Positions 33,666 through 45,542 are shown, numbered from the stretch's first letter. The stretch: 64,000 nucleotides of DNA from Variovorax sp. Root318D1 (GCF_001424835.1 NZ_LMCQ01000002.1:28156-92155); one strand, 5' to 3'. Numbers and translations: made by a program. Notes: generated from the letters alone by a model not told the origin.

Positions 33666-34676
33666 ATGCCGCATGCATCTTTCCCTTCGCTTTCCGGCGC
33701 GCACCTTCGCGCAGCCTGCGGACGTAGCGCGCTCGCGCTCGTGCTGGCCGCGGCGGGCGGTACCGCTATGGCGCAGGGCACCGCCTATGTGTCGAGCGAG
33801 AAGGACAACGCGCTGACCATGATCGACCTGGCAACGCTGACGGTGAAGGGCACCATTGCAACCTGCAAGCGCGCCCGCCATATCCAGCTGACACCCGAGC
33901 GGCAGATCATGGTGGCCTGCACCGACTCCAACCAGGCCGACCTGATCGATCCCGCGAGCGGAAAGTCGGTGCGGCGCATTGCGCTGGGCGACGAGCCCGA
34001 GGCCTTCGATCTCTCGCCCGACGGCAAGGTGATCTACGTTTCGAACGAAGACGCGGGCGAAGCCAGCTTCATCGACACGGCCAGCGGCAAGAAGCTGCGC
34101 TCCGTGAAGGTGGGCGCGGAGCCCGAGGGCGTCAAGGTGAGCGCTGACGGAAAGACCCTGTACGTAACCTCGGAGGTGGCCAGCCTTGTGCACGTGATCG
34201 ACACCGCCACCGGCAAGGTCGTGAAGAACATCAAGGCCGGCAAGCGCCCGCGGCGCATGGCGATCACGCCGGATGGAAAAGAGCTGTGGATCACCAACGA
34301 GCTGGGAGCCAGCGTCAGCATCGTCTCCACCGCCACGCATGAGGTGATCCACACGCTGAAGTTCGAAGTGAAGGGCGCGCGCGCCGAAGATATCACGCCG
34401 GTCGGCATCCAGATGACGAGCGACGGCAAGCGCGCTTTCGTGGGCCTGGGCCGCGCCAACCACGTGGCCTTTGTCGACGTGCCCAGCCGCAAGGTGAGCT
34501 CGCTGGTGCTGGTCGGCAAGCGGGCCTGGAACGTCACGCTCGACAAGGCGCAGGCGCGGCTCTATGTGGTCAACGGAATGAGCGACGACGTGACCGTGGT
34601 CGACGTGGCAGGCGCCAAGGCCATCAAGAGCGTTCCGGTGGGGCGCGTGCCCTATGGGCTCGTGATCGTCGAATGA
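33666..34676 (+). CDS. periplasmic YVTN beta-propeller protein, second copy
   Basis: 336 residues. A signal peptide ends near residue 37 (ALALVLAAAGGTAMAQG), then seven propeller repeats such as AYVSSEKDNALTMIDLA, IYVSNEDAGEASFIDTA, LYVTSEVASLVHVIDTA and LWITNELGASVSIVSTA. This matches the PQQ-catabolism-associated propeller family usually encoded with this ABC transporter. Function is unproven; a periplasmic metal or cofactor carrier has been suggested for such systems. The stop overlaps the next start (ATGA at 34673). A ribosome site, GGAGA, lies at about 33655. Confidence 0.85.
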   Translation: MPHASFPSLSGAHLRAACGRSALALVLAAAGGTAMAQGTAYVSSEKDNALTMIDLATLTVKGTIATCKRARHIQLTPERQIMVACTDSNQADLIDPASGKSVRRIALGDEPEAFDLSPDGKVIYVSNEDAGEASFIDTASGKKLRSVKVGAEPEGVKVSADGKTLYVTSEVASLVHVIDTATGKVVKNIKAGKRPRRMAITPDGKELWITNELGASVSIVSTATHEVIHTLKFEVKGARAEDITPVGIQMTSDGKRAFVGLGRANHVAFVDVPSRKVSSLVLVGKRAWNVTLDKAQARLYVVNGMSDDVTVVDVAGAKAIKSVPVGRVPYGLVIVE

Positions 34677-35851
34677 GGATGCGCGCGACGGTTTGCCATT
34701 TTTTGAGTGCGGCGCTGGTCGCGCTGCTCCTTGCGCCGTTCAGCTCGGGCGCGGCAGTGCTCAAGGCCACCTTGATCACGCCCGCCGACGATGCTCGCCT
34801 GGAGCGTAGCCGCATCGAGCGGGCCTACCTCGGCCATCCCAGCGGCCCGCTGGCCGAAGGGGTCGAGGTGGCGCTCGACGAGGCCAGGTTCGAGCTCGAC
34901 GCGGCCGGTGCCGAGGTGGCGCTGGCGACGGCGCCGGCTGCCTCGCTCGATGCGGCCCGCGCCGCGGCCGTGGCGGCCGAGAAGGCCGGTGCGGCGGTGC
35001 TTTTGACCGATCTTCCCGCCGACTGGACGCTGGCCGTGGCCGATGCCGTGAAACTGCCGGTGCTGAACCTCAGCGACGCATCCGACCGTCTGCGCCAGAA
35101 GGACTGCCGGGCCCGCCTGTTCCATCTGATTCCAAGCGAACGCATGCGCAGCGATGCGTTGGCGCAGACGCTGGTGTCACGCAAATGGAGCAAGGTGCTC
35201 CTGCTGGTGGGCGGCAGTCCGCAGGATGCCGTCCGCGCGGCCACAGTGCAGGCCTCGATCAAGCGCTACGGCTTGCAGGTGGTGGCCAGCAAGCCTTTCA
35301 AGCTCTCGGCCGATCCGCGCGAGCGCGACCTGGCCAACCCGCTGCTGCTCACGGCCGGCAACAGCTACGACGCGGTGTGGGTGGTCGACAGCGACGGCGA
35401 ATTTGCCCGCACGCTGCCGTACCGCACCGTGCTGCCGCGGCCGGTGGTGGGCGACGGCGGGCTGGTGGCGCTGGCCTGGCATGCGCAGTTCGAACGCTAC
35501 GGCGCGCCGCAGGTGTCGCGGCGTTTTACCAAGGTCGCCAGGCGCTCGATGACCGCGCAGGACTGGGCCGCGTGGATGGCCGGCAAGACCCTGGCGGCAA
35601 CCGCCATTGGCGCGCCCAAGGGCCCGAATGCAGCGTGGGCCCAGGCCATCGCCAAGGGCACCCTCGACGGCTCCAAGGGCACCAACCTGAGCTTCCGCGT
35701 GTGGGACGGCCAGCTGCGCCAGCCCATGCTGCTGAGCGACGGACAGGGTGTGGTCTCGCAGGCCCCGGCCGAAGGCATGCTGCATCCGCGCGACGTGCTC
35801 GACACGCTGGGCGCCGACGCACCGGAGAAGCTATGTCCGATCGCACGCTGA
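34673..35851 (+). CDS. ABC transporter substrate-binding protein (PQQ alcohol system type)
   Basis: 392 residues with a signal peptide (ALVALLLAPFSSGAA) and a type-1 periplasmic binding fold resembling branched-chain amino acid receptors: EVALATAPAASLDAARAAA, AGAAVLLTDLPADW, KVLLLVGGSPQDAVRAATVQAS and YDAVWVVDSDGEFA. Proteins of this family are paired with PQQ alcohol dehydrogenase ABC systems. The ligand is unknown; lanthanide complexes or PQQ are the best candidates from context. Overlaps the propeller gene at its start and the permease gene at its end. Confidence 0.83.
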   Translation: MRMRATVCHFLSAALVALLLAPFSSGAAVLKATLITPADDARLERSRIERAYLGHPSGPLAEGVEVALDEARFELDAAGAEVALATAPAASLDAARAAAVAAEKAGAAVLLTDLPADWTLAVADAVKLPVLNLSDASDRLRQKDCRARLFHLIPSERMRSDALAQTLVSRKWSKVLLLVGGSPQDAVRAATVQASIKRYGLQVVASKPFKLSADPRERDLANPLLLTAGNSYDAVWVVDSDGEFARTLPYRTVLPRPVVGDGGLVALAWHAQFERYGAPQVSRRFTKVARRSMTAQDWAAWMAGKTLAATAIGAPKGPNAAWAQAIAKGTLDGSKGTNLSFRVWDGQLRQPMLLSDGQGVVSQAPAEGMLHPRDVLDTLGADAPEKLCPIAR

Positions 35852-36723
35852 AGACGGCAAAGACGCCCGCGAGCGAAAACGCCGAGCTTGTGGCGCGGCG
35901 GGGCGTGGCGCACGCGCTGCAGGCCATGCGCGCCATCATGCTGCGCGAGCTCTACAAGTTCTCGCAGCAGACCGGGCGGCTGGTGTCGGCGCTGGTACGG
36001 CCGCTGTTGTGGCTGGCGGTGTTCGCGGCCGGCTTTCGCAATGTGTTCGGGGTGGCGATCGTGGAGCCCTACGACACCTACGTTCCCTATGACGTGTACA
36101 TCGTGCCGGGGCTGGTCGGCATGGTGCTGCTGTTCAACGGCATGCAGTCGTCGCTGGCCATGGTGTACGACCGCGAGATGGGGCTGATGCGCCTCCTGCT
36201 GACGGCGCCGCTGCCGCGTCCCTGGCTGCTGTTCTCCAAGCTGTGCGCCACCGCGCTGCTGTCGGTGCTGCAGGCGCTGGCCTTCGTGATCGTGGCGGCG
36301 CTCATCGGCACCGAGCTGCCGCTGCTGTCGCTGTCCGGCCTGCATGCGCTGGTGGCGCTGGCCGCCGGCGCGCTCATGCTGGGCGCGCTCGGGCTGCTGC
36401 TGTCGGTGCACATCAAGCAGCTGGAAAACTTTGCGGGCACGATGAACTTCGTCATCTTTCCGATGTACTTCTTGTCGACCGCGCTCTATCCGCTGTGGAA
36501 GCTGCAGGAGTCCGGGGCCGAGTGGGTGTACCAGCTGGCGCGCTTCAATCCCTTCACCTATGCCGTGGAGTGGATCCGCTTTGCGCTATACGGCAAGGAT
36601 CCGGGCCTTGCGCCCTACGTGGTGCTCGGCTGCCTGGCGGTTTTCTTCGGCCTCGCGTGCTGGGGCTACGACCCGCAGCGCGGCTTCGGCGGCCTGACCA
36701 AGCGCGGCGGAGGCGGGCCATGA
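35833..36723 (+). CDS. ABC-2 type permease of the PQQ/lanthanide-associated transporter
   Basis: 296 residues with six predicted membrane segments, the first at about 56-75 (LLWLAVFAAGFRNVFGVAI), then PGLVGMVLLFNGMQS, LLSVLQALAFVIVAALIG, LVALAAGALMLGALGLLLSV, FVIFPMYFLSTALYPLW and VVLGCLAVFFGLACWGY. This is the ABC-2 architecture found with LSGG-type ATPases such as that at 32914. It overlaps the binding-protein gene by 19 bases and the next gene by four. ABC-2 permeases are commonly exporters, so the direction of transport is not settled. Confidence 0.85.
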   Translation: MSDRTLKTAKTPASENAELVARRGVAHALQAMRAIMLRELYKFSQQTGRLVSALVRPLLWLAVFAAGFRNVFGVAIVEPYDTYVPYDVYIVPGLVGMVLLFNGMQSSLAMVYDREMGLMRLLLTAPLPRPWLLFSKLCATALLSVLQALAFVIVAALIGTELPLLSLSGLHALVALAAGALMLGALGLLLSVHIKQLENFAGTMNFVIFPMYFLSTALYPLWKLQESGAEWVYQLARFNPFTYAVEWIRFALYGKDPGLAPYVVLGCLAVFFGLACWGYDPQRGFGGLTKRGGGGP

Positions 36724-37715
36724 GCGGGCAGGGCGCCTCCACCCGTCGCCGCTGGCTGCGCAATGCGGGCGCGCTGGCGCTGGGCGCATTGCCGCTGGCA
36801 CGCGCCGTGGCCTCGACGGAGCCCTTTCCTTCCCGTGCGGTGACGCTCTGGGTGCCCTGGCCCGCGGGCGGCGCCACCGACATCTCGCTGCGGATCCTGG
36901 CGGAGCTGGCCTCGGTTGCGCTGGGGCAGCCGGTGCTCACCGAGAACCGCGGCGGCGCTGGCGGCACGCTGGCCATGCCGGTGCTGCAGCAGGCGCGGCC
37001 CGATGGCTACACCATCGCCCAGATGCCGCAGACGGTGTTCCGCGCGCCGCACACGCAAAAGGTGCTGTGGGATCCGATTCGCGACGTGACGCCGATCATC
37101 CAGGTGTCCAGCGTCACCTTCGGCATGCTGGTTGCGGCGGGCAGCCCCGTGCGTTCGCTCGAAGACCTGTTTGCATTCGCGCGTGCGCGGCCCGGCGAGC
37201 TGACCATTGCCACCAACGGCATCGGCACCACGCCGCACATGGTGCTGGAGGCGCTGTTCACAGCGCGCGGCCTGCGCTACATCCACGTGCCCTACAAGGG
37301 AACCGCCGAGCAGCTGAACGCGATTGCGGGCGGGCAGGTGATGGCCGGCGTCAATTCCACCGGCTTCGGGCCCGCGGTCGACTCGGGCACGCTCCGGTTG
37401 CTGGCAATCTTTTCGGGCGAACGCTCGAAGCGCTGGCCGCAGGTGCCCGTGCTGCGCGAGCTCGGCTTCGACATCGTGGCCAAGTCGCCCTTCGGCCTGG
37501 CCGGGCCGCGCGGCGTGCCGCCGGCCGTGGTGAAGGTGCTGCACGACGTATTCAAGAAAGCCATGTTCGACCAGCGCTTCAAGGACGAACTGGCCAAGTA
37601 CGACCAGGAGGTCGATTACCTCGGGCCGGAAGCGTACGCGCAGTCGTGCCGCGAAATCTTCGCGCAGGAGCGCGCCATGGTGGAGAAGCTGGGCCTTACG
37701 CGCTCCGGCACCTGA
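36720..37715 (+). CDS. Bug/TctC-family periplasmic substrate-binding protein
   Basis: 331 residues. A twin-Arg-like N-terminus (STRRRWLRNAGALALGALPLARAVA) precedes a Bug fold: VTLWVPWPAGGATDISLRILAE, TENRGGAGGTLAMPVLQQARPDGYT and YIHVPYKGTAEQLNAIAGGQV are standard motifs. Bug proteins bind carboxylates or similar small molecules and usually serve tripartite TctAB transporters, but none is nearby. Orphan Bug proteins are abundant in Burkholderiales. Insertion between the ABC permease and a TonB receptor, with an ATGA overlap, suggests it captures the same ligand in the periplasm, for example a metal-chelating acid. The ligand is inference. Confidence 0.85.
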   Translation: MSGQGASTRRRWLRNAGALALGALPLARAVASTEPFPSRAVTLWVPWPAGGATDISLRILAELASVALGQPVLTENRGGAGGTLAMPVLQQARPDGYTIAQMPQTVFRAPHTQKVLWDPIRDVTPIIQVSSVTFGMLVAAGSPVRSLEDLFAFARARPGELTIATNGIGTTPHMVLEALFTARGLRYIHVPYKGTAEQLNAIAGGQVMAGVNSTGFGPAVDSGTLRLLAIFSGERSKRWPQVPVLRELGFDIVAKSPFGLAGPRGVPPAVVKVLHDVFKKAMFDQRFKDELAKYDQEVDYLGPEAYAQSCREIFAQERAMVEKLGLTRSGT

Positions 37716-37727
37716 GGAGGGGAACCC

Positions 37728-40022
37728 GTGATCCGATCGAACCAGACGACGAACCGCCGCCTGATCGGCCTTGCCGTGGCCGCCGCGGCCTGTCCGATGC
37801 CGGGACAAGCGCAGGAAACCGCGCCTCAGGTAGGCAGCCTGCCGACCGTGGAGGCGGTCAGCACCACCCCCGTGCCGGGCATCGAGGTGCCGAAGGACCA
37901 GATTCCGTCCAACGTGCAGACCGCCGACGACCTGCATCTGCGCCGCGCGCAGAGCCTGAACCTGCCCGACTTCATGGCCACGCAGATGCCGAGCGTGAAC
38001 GTGAACGAGATCCAGGGCAACCCGTACCAGGTCGACGTGAACTACCGCGGCTTCAGCGCGAGCCCGGTGCTCGGCACGCCGCAGGGCCTGTCGGTGTACC
38101 AGGACGGCGTGCGCATCAACGAGCCCTTCGGCGACGTGGTGAACTGGGACCTGATTCCGAAGGCGGCCATCTCGAGCATCACGCTGCTGCCGGGCTCCAA
38201 TCCGCTGTTCGGCCTGAACACGCTCGGCGGCACCCTGTCGCTGCAGACCAAGCGGGGCGACACGCACCCCGGCACCGAGCTGGAGCTGCAGGCCGGCTCG
38301 TTCGGCCGCGTGAGCACCGAGCTCACGCACGGCCGCAAGCTGGCCGAAGGCGGGCATCTGTTTCTGGCACTCGGCGGGCTCAACGAAGACGGCTGGCGCA
38401 ATTACTCGCCCTCGCGCGTTCGCCAGCTCTTTGCCAAGGTGGGGCAAGACAGCGGCAAGCTCTCCTGGGACCTGAGCTTTACCCATGGCGACAACCGGCT
38501 GGTGGGCAACGGCCTGTTGCCCGAGTCCATGCTGATGCAAGACCGCAAACAGGTCTATACGCGGCCCGACCGAACCGGCAACCGCATGTCGATGCTCACG
38601 CTCAATGGCAGCTACCGCTTGAGCGACCAGCAGACGATTTCGATGACCGCATACACGCGGCGCTCGCGGTACAGCACGCTCAACGGTGACCTCAACGACG
38701 ATTTCGATCCGGCCGAGAGCGGAAATTCGGGCGTCGAGAACCGCACTTACACGCGGCAGCACGGCGAAGGCGTCGCACTGCAATCGACCTATACGGCGGG
38801 CATGCATCAGCTCACCTTCGGCGCCTCGGTGGATCGCGCGCGTACCCACTTCTTGCAGACGGAAGCTGAAGGTTTGCTGGATTCCACCCGCGCCGTGGTG
38901 CCGCAGGAAGAAGCCGAGGTGGATGCGCTGCTTGCAGGCAAGAGCCGCACCGCAAGCATCTATTTTTCCGACCTGGTAACGCTGCGGCCGGACCTGCAAC
39001 TGAGCCTTTCGGGCCGCTACAACGACACCCGCGTGACCACCCGCGACGACGGGCGCGCCTTGCTCGGGCTCTCAACCCAGCTCGACGGTGAAGGCCGCTA
39101 CAAGAAGTTCAATCCCGCCATCGGCCTCACATGGCAGGCCACGCCGCAGCTCACGGCCTATGCCGGCTGGAGCCAGGGCAACCGCGCACCGAGCCCGATC
39201 GAACTCGGCTGCTCCGATCCGGCAAACGCCTGCGTGCTGCCCAATGCGCTGCAGGCCGATCCGCCGCTCAAGCAGGTGGTGTCGCAGACCTTCGAAACCG
39301 GGCTGCGCGGACGCTTTGCGCAGGACCTGCGTTGGAATGCATCGGTGTTCCGCACGGTCAACAAGGACGATCTGCTGTTTATCAGCAGCGGGCTCTCGCG
39401 CGGCTATTTCAGCAACTTCGGCCGCACCCTGCGCCAGGGGGTGGAACTCGGCCTCTCGCAGCAGACCGAGCGCGTCGACTGGTCTCTGTCGTACAGCTAC
39501 CTGCGCGCGAGATACGACTCCCCGGCCTGCCTGGTGGCCGAAGCGAACAGCAGTGCCGAGACCAGCGCCTCCTGCACCGGCGAAGGAGAAATCGCGGTTC
39601 GGCGCGGCGATCGGCTGCCGGGCTTGCCGGCGCATGCGCTCAAGTTCAACGTCGACTGGCGCGTGACGCCCGGCTGGACCTTGGGCGCGCAATACCGCGC
39701 CTACTCGCGGCAGACGGTGCGCGGCAATGAGAACGGCTTGCACGCACCCGATGGGGATCTTTTCAGCGGCAGCGGCCGCATCGGTGGCTATGCGCTGCTG
39801 GACCTCACCACACGCTGGAAGCTGGGCCGCAACGTGGAGCTTTTTGCCAAGGTGGCGAACGTGTTCAATCGCCGCTATGCCAGCGCCGGCCAGTTGGGCC
39901 GCAACGGGTTCGACGCCAGCGGCGCGGTGCTTGCGCCGGATGCATGGCGTAACGCGCAGTTCGTGGCGCCGGGCGCCCCGCGCGCGGTGTGGGTTGGCGT
40001 GCGCGTGCAGCTCGGGGTCTGA
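37728..40022 (+). CDS. TonB-dependent outer-membrane receptor, candidate lanthanophore or PQQ receptor
   Basis: 764 residues from GTG 37728 after a GAGGAGGGGAA ribosome site. A signal peptide (LIGLAVAAAACPMPGQAQ) is followed by a plug domain (residues ~70-190: LNLPDFMATQMPSVNVNEIQ, VNYRGFSASPVLGTPQGLSV, GSNPLFGLNTLGGTLSL). The rest is a 22-strand-type barrel with SGRYNDTR, FNPAIGLTWQATPQLTAYAGWSQ and a C-terminal strand AVWVGVRVQLGV. Methylotrophs use such receptors (LutH, LanA types) to import lanthanide-chelate complexes, and PQQ receptors also exist. Location 12 bases after the Bug gene and in the ABC operon supports cofactor or metal uptake. Confidence 0.88.
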   Translation: MIRSNQTTNRRLIGLAVAAAACPMPGQAQETAPQVGSLPTVEAVSTTPVPGIEVPKDQIPSNVQTADDLHLRRAQSLNLPDFMATQMPSVNVNEIQGNPYQVDVNYRGFSASPVLGTPQGLSVYQDGVRINEPFGDVVNWDLIPKAAISSITLLPGSNPLFGLNTLGGTLSLQTKRGDTHPGTELELQAGSFGRVSTELTHGRKLAEGGHLFLALGGLNEDGWRNYSPSRVRQLFAKVGQDSGKLSWDLSFTHGDNRLVGNGLLPESMLMQDRKQVYTRPDRTGNRMSMLTLNGSYRLSDQQTISMTAYTRRSRYSTLNGDLNDDFDPAESGNSGVENRTYTRQHGEGVALQSTYTAGMHQLTFGASVDRARTHFLQTEAEGLLDSTRAVVPQEEAEVDALLAGKSRTASIYFSDLVTLRPDLQLSLSGRYNDTRVTTRDDGRALLGLSTQLDGEGRYKKFNPAIGLTWQATPQLTAYAGWSQGNRAPSPIELGCSDPANACVLPNALQADPPLKQVVSQTFETGLRGRFAQDLRWNASVFRTVNKDDLLFISSGLSRGYFSNFGRTLRQGVELGLSQQTERVDWSLSYSYLRARYDSPACLVAEANSSAETSASCTGEGEIAVRRGDRLPGLPAHALKFNVDWRVTPGWTLGAQYRAYSRQTVRGNENGLHAPDGDLFSGSGRIGGYALLDLTTRWKLGRNVELFAKVANVFNRRYASAGQLGRNGFDASGAVLAPDAWRNAQFVAPGAPRAVWVGVRVQLGV

Positions 40023-40040
40023 GGCCGCGCACCGAAAGGT

Positions 40041-41017
40041 TCAGGCGGCGCGCTTCACGCTGCGCTTCTTAGCTGCGGGGCGCGCGGCTGGCAGAGTGCC
40101 GAGCTGATGCTTGATCTGCGCTTGGCCATTCGTGCGCAGATAGTCCTCGAACGCCAGCGCCACCTGCGGCAACTGCCGGGATGCAAGGTGCATCACGTAC
40201 CAGTCGCGAACCACCGGATTGCCCGGCACCGGCAGCACGCCCAACAGGCCGGCGTTCATCTCGAGCACGCAGGTGTGCATCGACAGGAAGGCGATGCCGA
40301 AGCCCGCGGCGCACATCTGCTTGATGGCCTCGTTGCTCGACAGTTCGGAGCCGATGCGCAGCGGCAGTCCCTGGTCCTTGAAGAAGCGTTCGACCGTGGT
40401 GCGCGTGCCCGAGCCGCGCTCGCGCACCAGCATGCGCGTGTCCGACAGCATGGCAAGCGTGGGTTTGGGCGCCAACATCAGCGGATGGGAAGGCGCCGCG
40501 AGAAAGGCCATCGGGTGCTTGGCGAAGGCGCTGGAATCGGTCTTCAGCTCCGCGGGGGGGCGGCCCATGATGGCGATGTCGATCTCCTGTCCCGCGAGCA
40601 TGCGCACGATCTCGTCGCGGTTGCCCACCTGCAGCTTGACCTTCACCTTCGGGTGTTCCTTGGCGAAGTTCACCAGGATGGGCGGCAGCAGGTACTCGGC
40701 CGTGGTGATGGCGCCGACGCGCAGCGTGCCCGAGAACACGCCCTGCAGCATGGCCATCTCGTCCCCCGCCTCGCGCCAGAGGTCGAGGATGCGGCCGGCG
40801 TAACCGGCCAGCAGTTCGCCCGCCTCCGTCAGCCGGATGCCGCGGCCCGTGCGCTGCAACAGCGGCGTGCCAGCCGACTCTTCGAGCGTGCCGATCTGAA
40901 TCGATACCGCGGGTTGCGTCAGGTGCATTTCGTCTGCAGCAAGTGAAACGCTGCCGAGCCGCGCGACGGCGTGGAAGGTGGCGAGCTGGCGAAAACTCGC
41001 GTGCTTGGAAAGAGGCA

Positions 41018-41018
<1 letters not shown>
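40041..41018 (-). CDS. cbbR: LysR-type regulator of the cbb operon
   Basis: 325 residues. The N-terminal winged helix (FRQLATFHAVARLGSVSLAADEMHLTQPAVSIQI) is followed by a LysR effector domain (LRVGAITTAEYLLPPILVNFAKEHP, DIAIMGRPP). It diverges from cbbL, the classical CbbR arrangement; CbbR activates Calvin genes in response to metabolites such as RuBP or NADPH. The C-terminus ends in a basic tail (AKKRSVKRAA). It converges on the TonB receptor gene with an 18-base gap. The divergent gap (41019-41136) carries nested inverted repeats. Confidence 0.92.
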
Positions 41019-42603
<1,585 letters not shown>

Positions 42604-42652
42604 ATCCCTGAATCCGTTCCCCCCGTTCCGCAGTTCTCCAGGAGCAACAGAC

Positions 42653-43072
42653 ATGCGAATCACACAAGGCACTTTTTCCTTCCTGCCCGACTTGAGCGAC
42701 GAGCAGATCAGCCGCCAGATCGAGTATTGCCTGGACAAGGGCTGGGCCATCGGCCTCGAATACACCGACGATCCGCATCCGCGCAACACCTTCTGGGAGA
42801 TGTTCGGCAACCCGATGTTCGACATCAAGGATGCCGCCGGCGTCATGCTCGAACTCGCGTCCTGCCGCAAGACCTTTCCGCAGCAATACATCCGCGTGAC
42901 GGCGTTCGACTCGACGCACGGCACCGAGTCGGTGGTGATGTCCTTCATCGTCAACCGGCCTTCCAACGAACCGGGCTTCCGCCTCATCCGCACGGAGGAG
43001 CCGGGTCGCACGATCCGCTACAGCATGGAGAGCTACGCGGTGCAGGCGCGGCCCGAAGGCAGCCGGTACTGA
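42653..43072 (+). CDS. cbbS: RuBisCO small subunit, form IC
   Basis: 139 residues starting [20 protein letters not shown], as in red-type small subunits. Conserved parts are [28 protein letters not shown] and a C-terminal extension ([21 protein letters not shown]) forming the extra hairpin of this class. A CAGGAG ribosome site precedes the ATG. It caps the CbbL octamer. Confidence 0.98.
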   Translation: MRITQGTFSFLPDLSDEQISRQIEYCLDKGWAIGLEYTDDPHPRNTFWEMFGNPMFDIKDAAGVMLELASCRKTFPQQYIRVTAFDSTHGTESVVMSFIVNRPSNEPGFRLIRTEEPGRTIRYSMESYAVQARPEGSRY

Positions 43073-43107
43073 GCGAAACCGCCGCACGCACATTGCCAGA
43101 GGCACGC

Positions 43108-44037
43108 ATGGACGCCACCGAAACCCCCGCCACCCCGGCCGTTGCCACGGCGCCGAAGCAGCTCTTCGAGTCTTCGGGCGTGAAGGCGCTGCTCGACCAG
43201 CTCGACGCCGAGCTGATCGGGTTGGCGCCGGTCAAGGGCCGCATCCGCGACATTGCGGCGCTGCTTCTGATCGACAAGCTGCGCCAGGAGCAGGGGCTGC
43301 AGTCTCAGCCGCCCTCGCTGCACATGTCATTCACCGGCAATCCGGGCACCGGCAAGACCACGGTGGCCATGCGCATGGCCGAGGTGCTCAAGCAGCTGGG
43401 CTACGTGCGCAAGGGCCACCTGGTGGCGGTGACGCGGGACGACCTGGTGGGGCAGTTCATCGGCCACACGGCGCCCAAGACCAAGGAAGTGATCAAGAAG
43501 GCGATGGGCGGCGTGCTGTTCATCGACGAGGCCTACTACCTCTATCGGCCGGAGAACGAGCGCGACTACGGACAGGAGTCGATCGAGATCCTGCTGCAGG
43601 TGATGGAGAACCAGCGTGACGATCTGGTGGTGATTCTCGCGGGCTACAAGGATCGCATGGAGACCTTCTTCAGCAGCAACCCGGGCATGGCCTCGCGCAT
43701 TGCGCACCACATCGATTTTCCGGACTACAGCGAAGCCGAGCTGATGCAGATCGCGCAGCTCATGCTGGGGCGGTTGAACTACAGCTTCGACGATGGTGCG
43801 GCATCCACCTTCTCGCGCTACGTGAGTCTCAGGCGCAGCCAGCCGCACTTTGCCAATGCGCGATCGATCCGCAATGCGCTCGACCGCATCCGGCTGCGCC
43901 ACGCCACGCGGCTGTTCGGCAGCGAAGAGGCCCTGACGCGCGAGCAGCTCTGCACGCTGCAGGCGCAGGACATTCTTGCGAGCCGCGTCTTCAATCCTCC
44001 GGCGAATGCGGCGCAAACGGAAGGAGCCCAGCGATGA
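43108..44037 (+). CDS. cbbX: red-type RuBisCO activase CbbX
   Basis: 309 residues, AAA+ ATPase that pulls the CbbL C-terminus to free inhibited RuBisCO. Walker A is [16 protein letters not shown], the pore-loop segment is [13 protein letters not shown], Walker B is [12 protein letters not shown] and the sensor-2 region is [19 protein letters not shown]. CbbX occurs only with red-type RuBisCO, agreeing with the form IC call. The stop overlaps the cbbY start (ATGA at 44034). Confidence 0.97.
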   Translation: MDATETPATPAVATAPKQLFESSGVKALLDQLDAELIGLAPVKGRIRDIAALLLIDKLRQEQGLQSQPPSLHMSFTGNPGTGKTTVAMRMAEVLKQLGYVRKGHLVAVTRDDLVGQFIGHTAPKTKEVIKKAMGGVLFIDEAYYLYRPENERDYGQESIEILLQVMENQRDDLVVILAGYKDRMETFFSSNPGMASRIAHHIDFPDYSEAELMQIAQLMLGRLNYSFDDGAASTFSRYVSLRRSQPHFANARSIRNALDRIRLRHATRLFGSEEALTREQLCTLQAQDILASRVFNPPANAAQTEGAQR

Positions 44038-44837
44038 GCATCGAAGCCCTCGTATTCGACGTCGACGGCACCCTGGCCGACACGGAGGAAGTCCATCGCA
44101 TGGCCTTCAACCTCGCGTTCGAAGAGCTCGGGCTCGGCTGGCACTGGACGCAGGCCGAATACCGCTCGCTGCTGTCGGTCACCGGTGGCAAGGAGCGCAT
44201 GAAGACCTACATCGATTCACTGCCCCTCCGCGCACCGGAGAAGAAGCGGCTGCACGAGCGGGTGCCGGAGGTCCACGCCGCCAAGACGCAGCACTACACC
44301 GACATGGCGCGGCGCGGTGGCATCGAGCTGCGCCCCGGCGTGCTGCGTCTACTCGACGAGGCCCAGGACGCCGGCTTGCGTTTGGCGATTGCGAGCACCA
44401 CCACGGCCGCCAACATCGATGCGCTGCTACAGGCCACGCTGGGCCCTCGCGGCCTCGCGATGTTCGACGTGATTGCCTGCGGCGACCAGGTGCGTGCGAA
44501 GAAGCCGGCCTCCGACATCTACTTGCTGGCGCTCGACACGCTCGGCGTGCCGCCCGAGCGCGCCATTGCGATCGAAGACTCGGTCAACGGACTTCACTCG
44601 GCCCTTGGTGCCGGGCTCTGGACGCTGGTCACGCCCACTTTCTGGACCGAGGGCAGCGATTTCAGCGGCGCGGGCCTGGTGCTGCCCAGCCTCGGCGACC
44701 CCGCGCAGCCGCTGCCGGGGGAGCCCGGTGGGCACCTGGCGTCTTCTGCGTGGCTCGGCATCGAGGAACTGCTGCGATTGGCCAGCGTGGCCCCGCCAAT
44801 GAATGCCGTGCAGGCGCTTTACCGAGAGGACAGCTAG
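44034..44837 (+). CDS. cbbY: CbbY, HAD phosphatase for xylulose-1,5-bisphosphate
   Basis: 267 residues. [18 protein letters not shown] is HAD motif I, IASTTT motif [14 protein letters not shown] motif III and [14 protein letters not shown] motif IV, with a helical cap between I and II. CbbY removes xylulose-1,5-bisphosphate, a misfire product that inhibits RuBisCO. It lies between cbbX and rpe, the usual place. The C-terminus carries about 20 extra residues after the core. Confidence 0.93.
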   Translation: MSIEALVFDVDGTLADTEEVHRMAFNLAFEELGLGWHWTQAEYRSLLSVTGGKERMKTYIDSLPLRAPEKKRLHERVPEVHAAKTQHYTDMARRGGIELRPGVLRLLDEAQDAGLRLAIASTTTAANIDALLQATLGPRGLAMFDVIACGDQVRAKKPASDIYLLALDTLGVPPERAIAIEDSVNGLHSALGAGLWTLVTPTFWTEGSDFSGAGLVLPSLGDPAQPLPGEPGGHLASSAWLGIEELLRLASVAPPMNAVQALYREDS

Positions 44838-45542
44838 ATGCAGAAAAACCAGACCACGATGCGGATTGCGCCCAGCCTGCTGTCGGCCGACTTCGCGCGG
44901 CTCGGCGAAGAGGTCACGGCGGTCATCCAGGCCGGGGCCGACCTGATCCATTTCGATGTCATGGACAACCACTATGTACCGAATCTGACAATCGGTCCGC
45001 TGGTGTGCGAAGCCATCAAGCCCTATGCAACGGTGCCGATCGATGTGCACCTGATGGTCAAGCCGGTCGATGCGCTGATCCCGATGTTTGCGGAGGCGGG
45101 TGCCTCGATCATCTCGTTCCACCCCGAGGCCAGCGAGCACATCGATCGCACGATCCGGCTGATCACGGCCAGCGGCTGCAAGGCCGGCCTGGTGCTCAAC
45201 CCCGCCACGCCGCTGCAGGTGCTCGACCACGTGCTGGACCAGCTCGATCTGGTGCTGCTGATGTCGGTCAATCCCGGCTTCGGCGGGCAGAGCTTCATCG
45301 AGAGCGTGCTGCCGAAGATCGAGGCGGTGCGCCGCCGCATCGATGCCACGGGGTGCGACATCTGGCTGGAAGTCGATGGTGGCGTGAAGCCCGGCAACGC
45401 CGCGCGCATTGGCGCTGCGGGGGCCGACACGCTGGTCGCGGGCTCGGCGGTGTTCAGCGGCGGCCGCTACCGCGAAGCCATCGATGCGATCCGCACCCAG
45501 GCGCTGCAGGGCCGGCGCGACGTGGAAGGGCGTTCCGCATGA
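44838..45542 (+). CDS. cbbE: ribulose-phosphate 3-epimerase
   Basis: 234 residues, TIM barrel. [58 protein letters not shown] and [13 protein letters not shown] are all family signatures, including the catalytic Asp and His metal ligands. It interconverts xylulose-5-P and ribulose-5-P in the regenerative phase. It starts immediately after the cbbY stop, and its own stop overlaps cbbZ. Confidence 0.97.
   Translation: MQKNQTTMRIAPSLLSADFARLGEEVTAVIQAGADLIHFDVMDNHYVPNLTIGPLVCEAIKPYATVPIDVHLMVKPVDALIPMFAEAGASIISFHPEASEHIDRTIRLITASGCKAGLVLNPATPLQVLDHVLDQLDLVLLMSVNPGFGGQSFIESVLPKIEAVRRRIDATGCDIWLEVDGGVKPGNAARIGAAGADTLVAGSAVFSGGRYREAIDAIRTQALQGRRDVEGRSA

Noticed and set aside
36666..38999. 777-codon minus-strand frame opposite the Bug and TonB-receptor genes
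   Set aside because: It spans two well-supported plus-strand genes and their junction and shows no domain; it is a GC-bias shadow.
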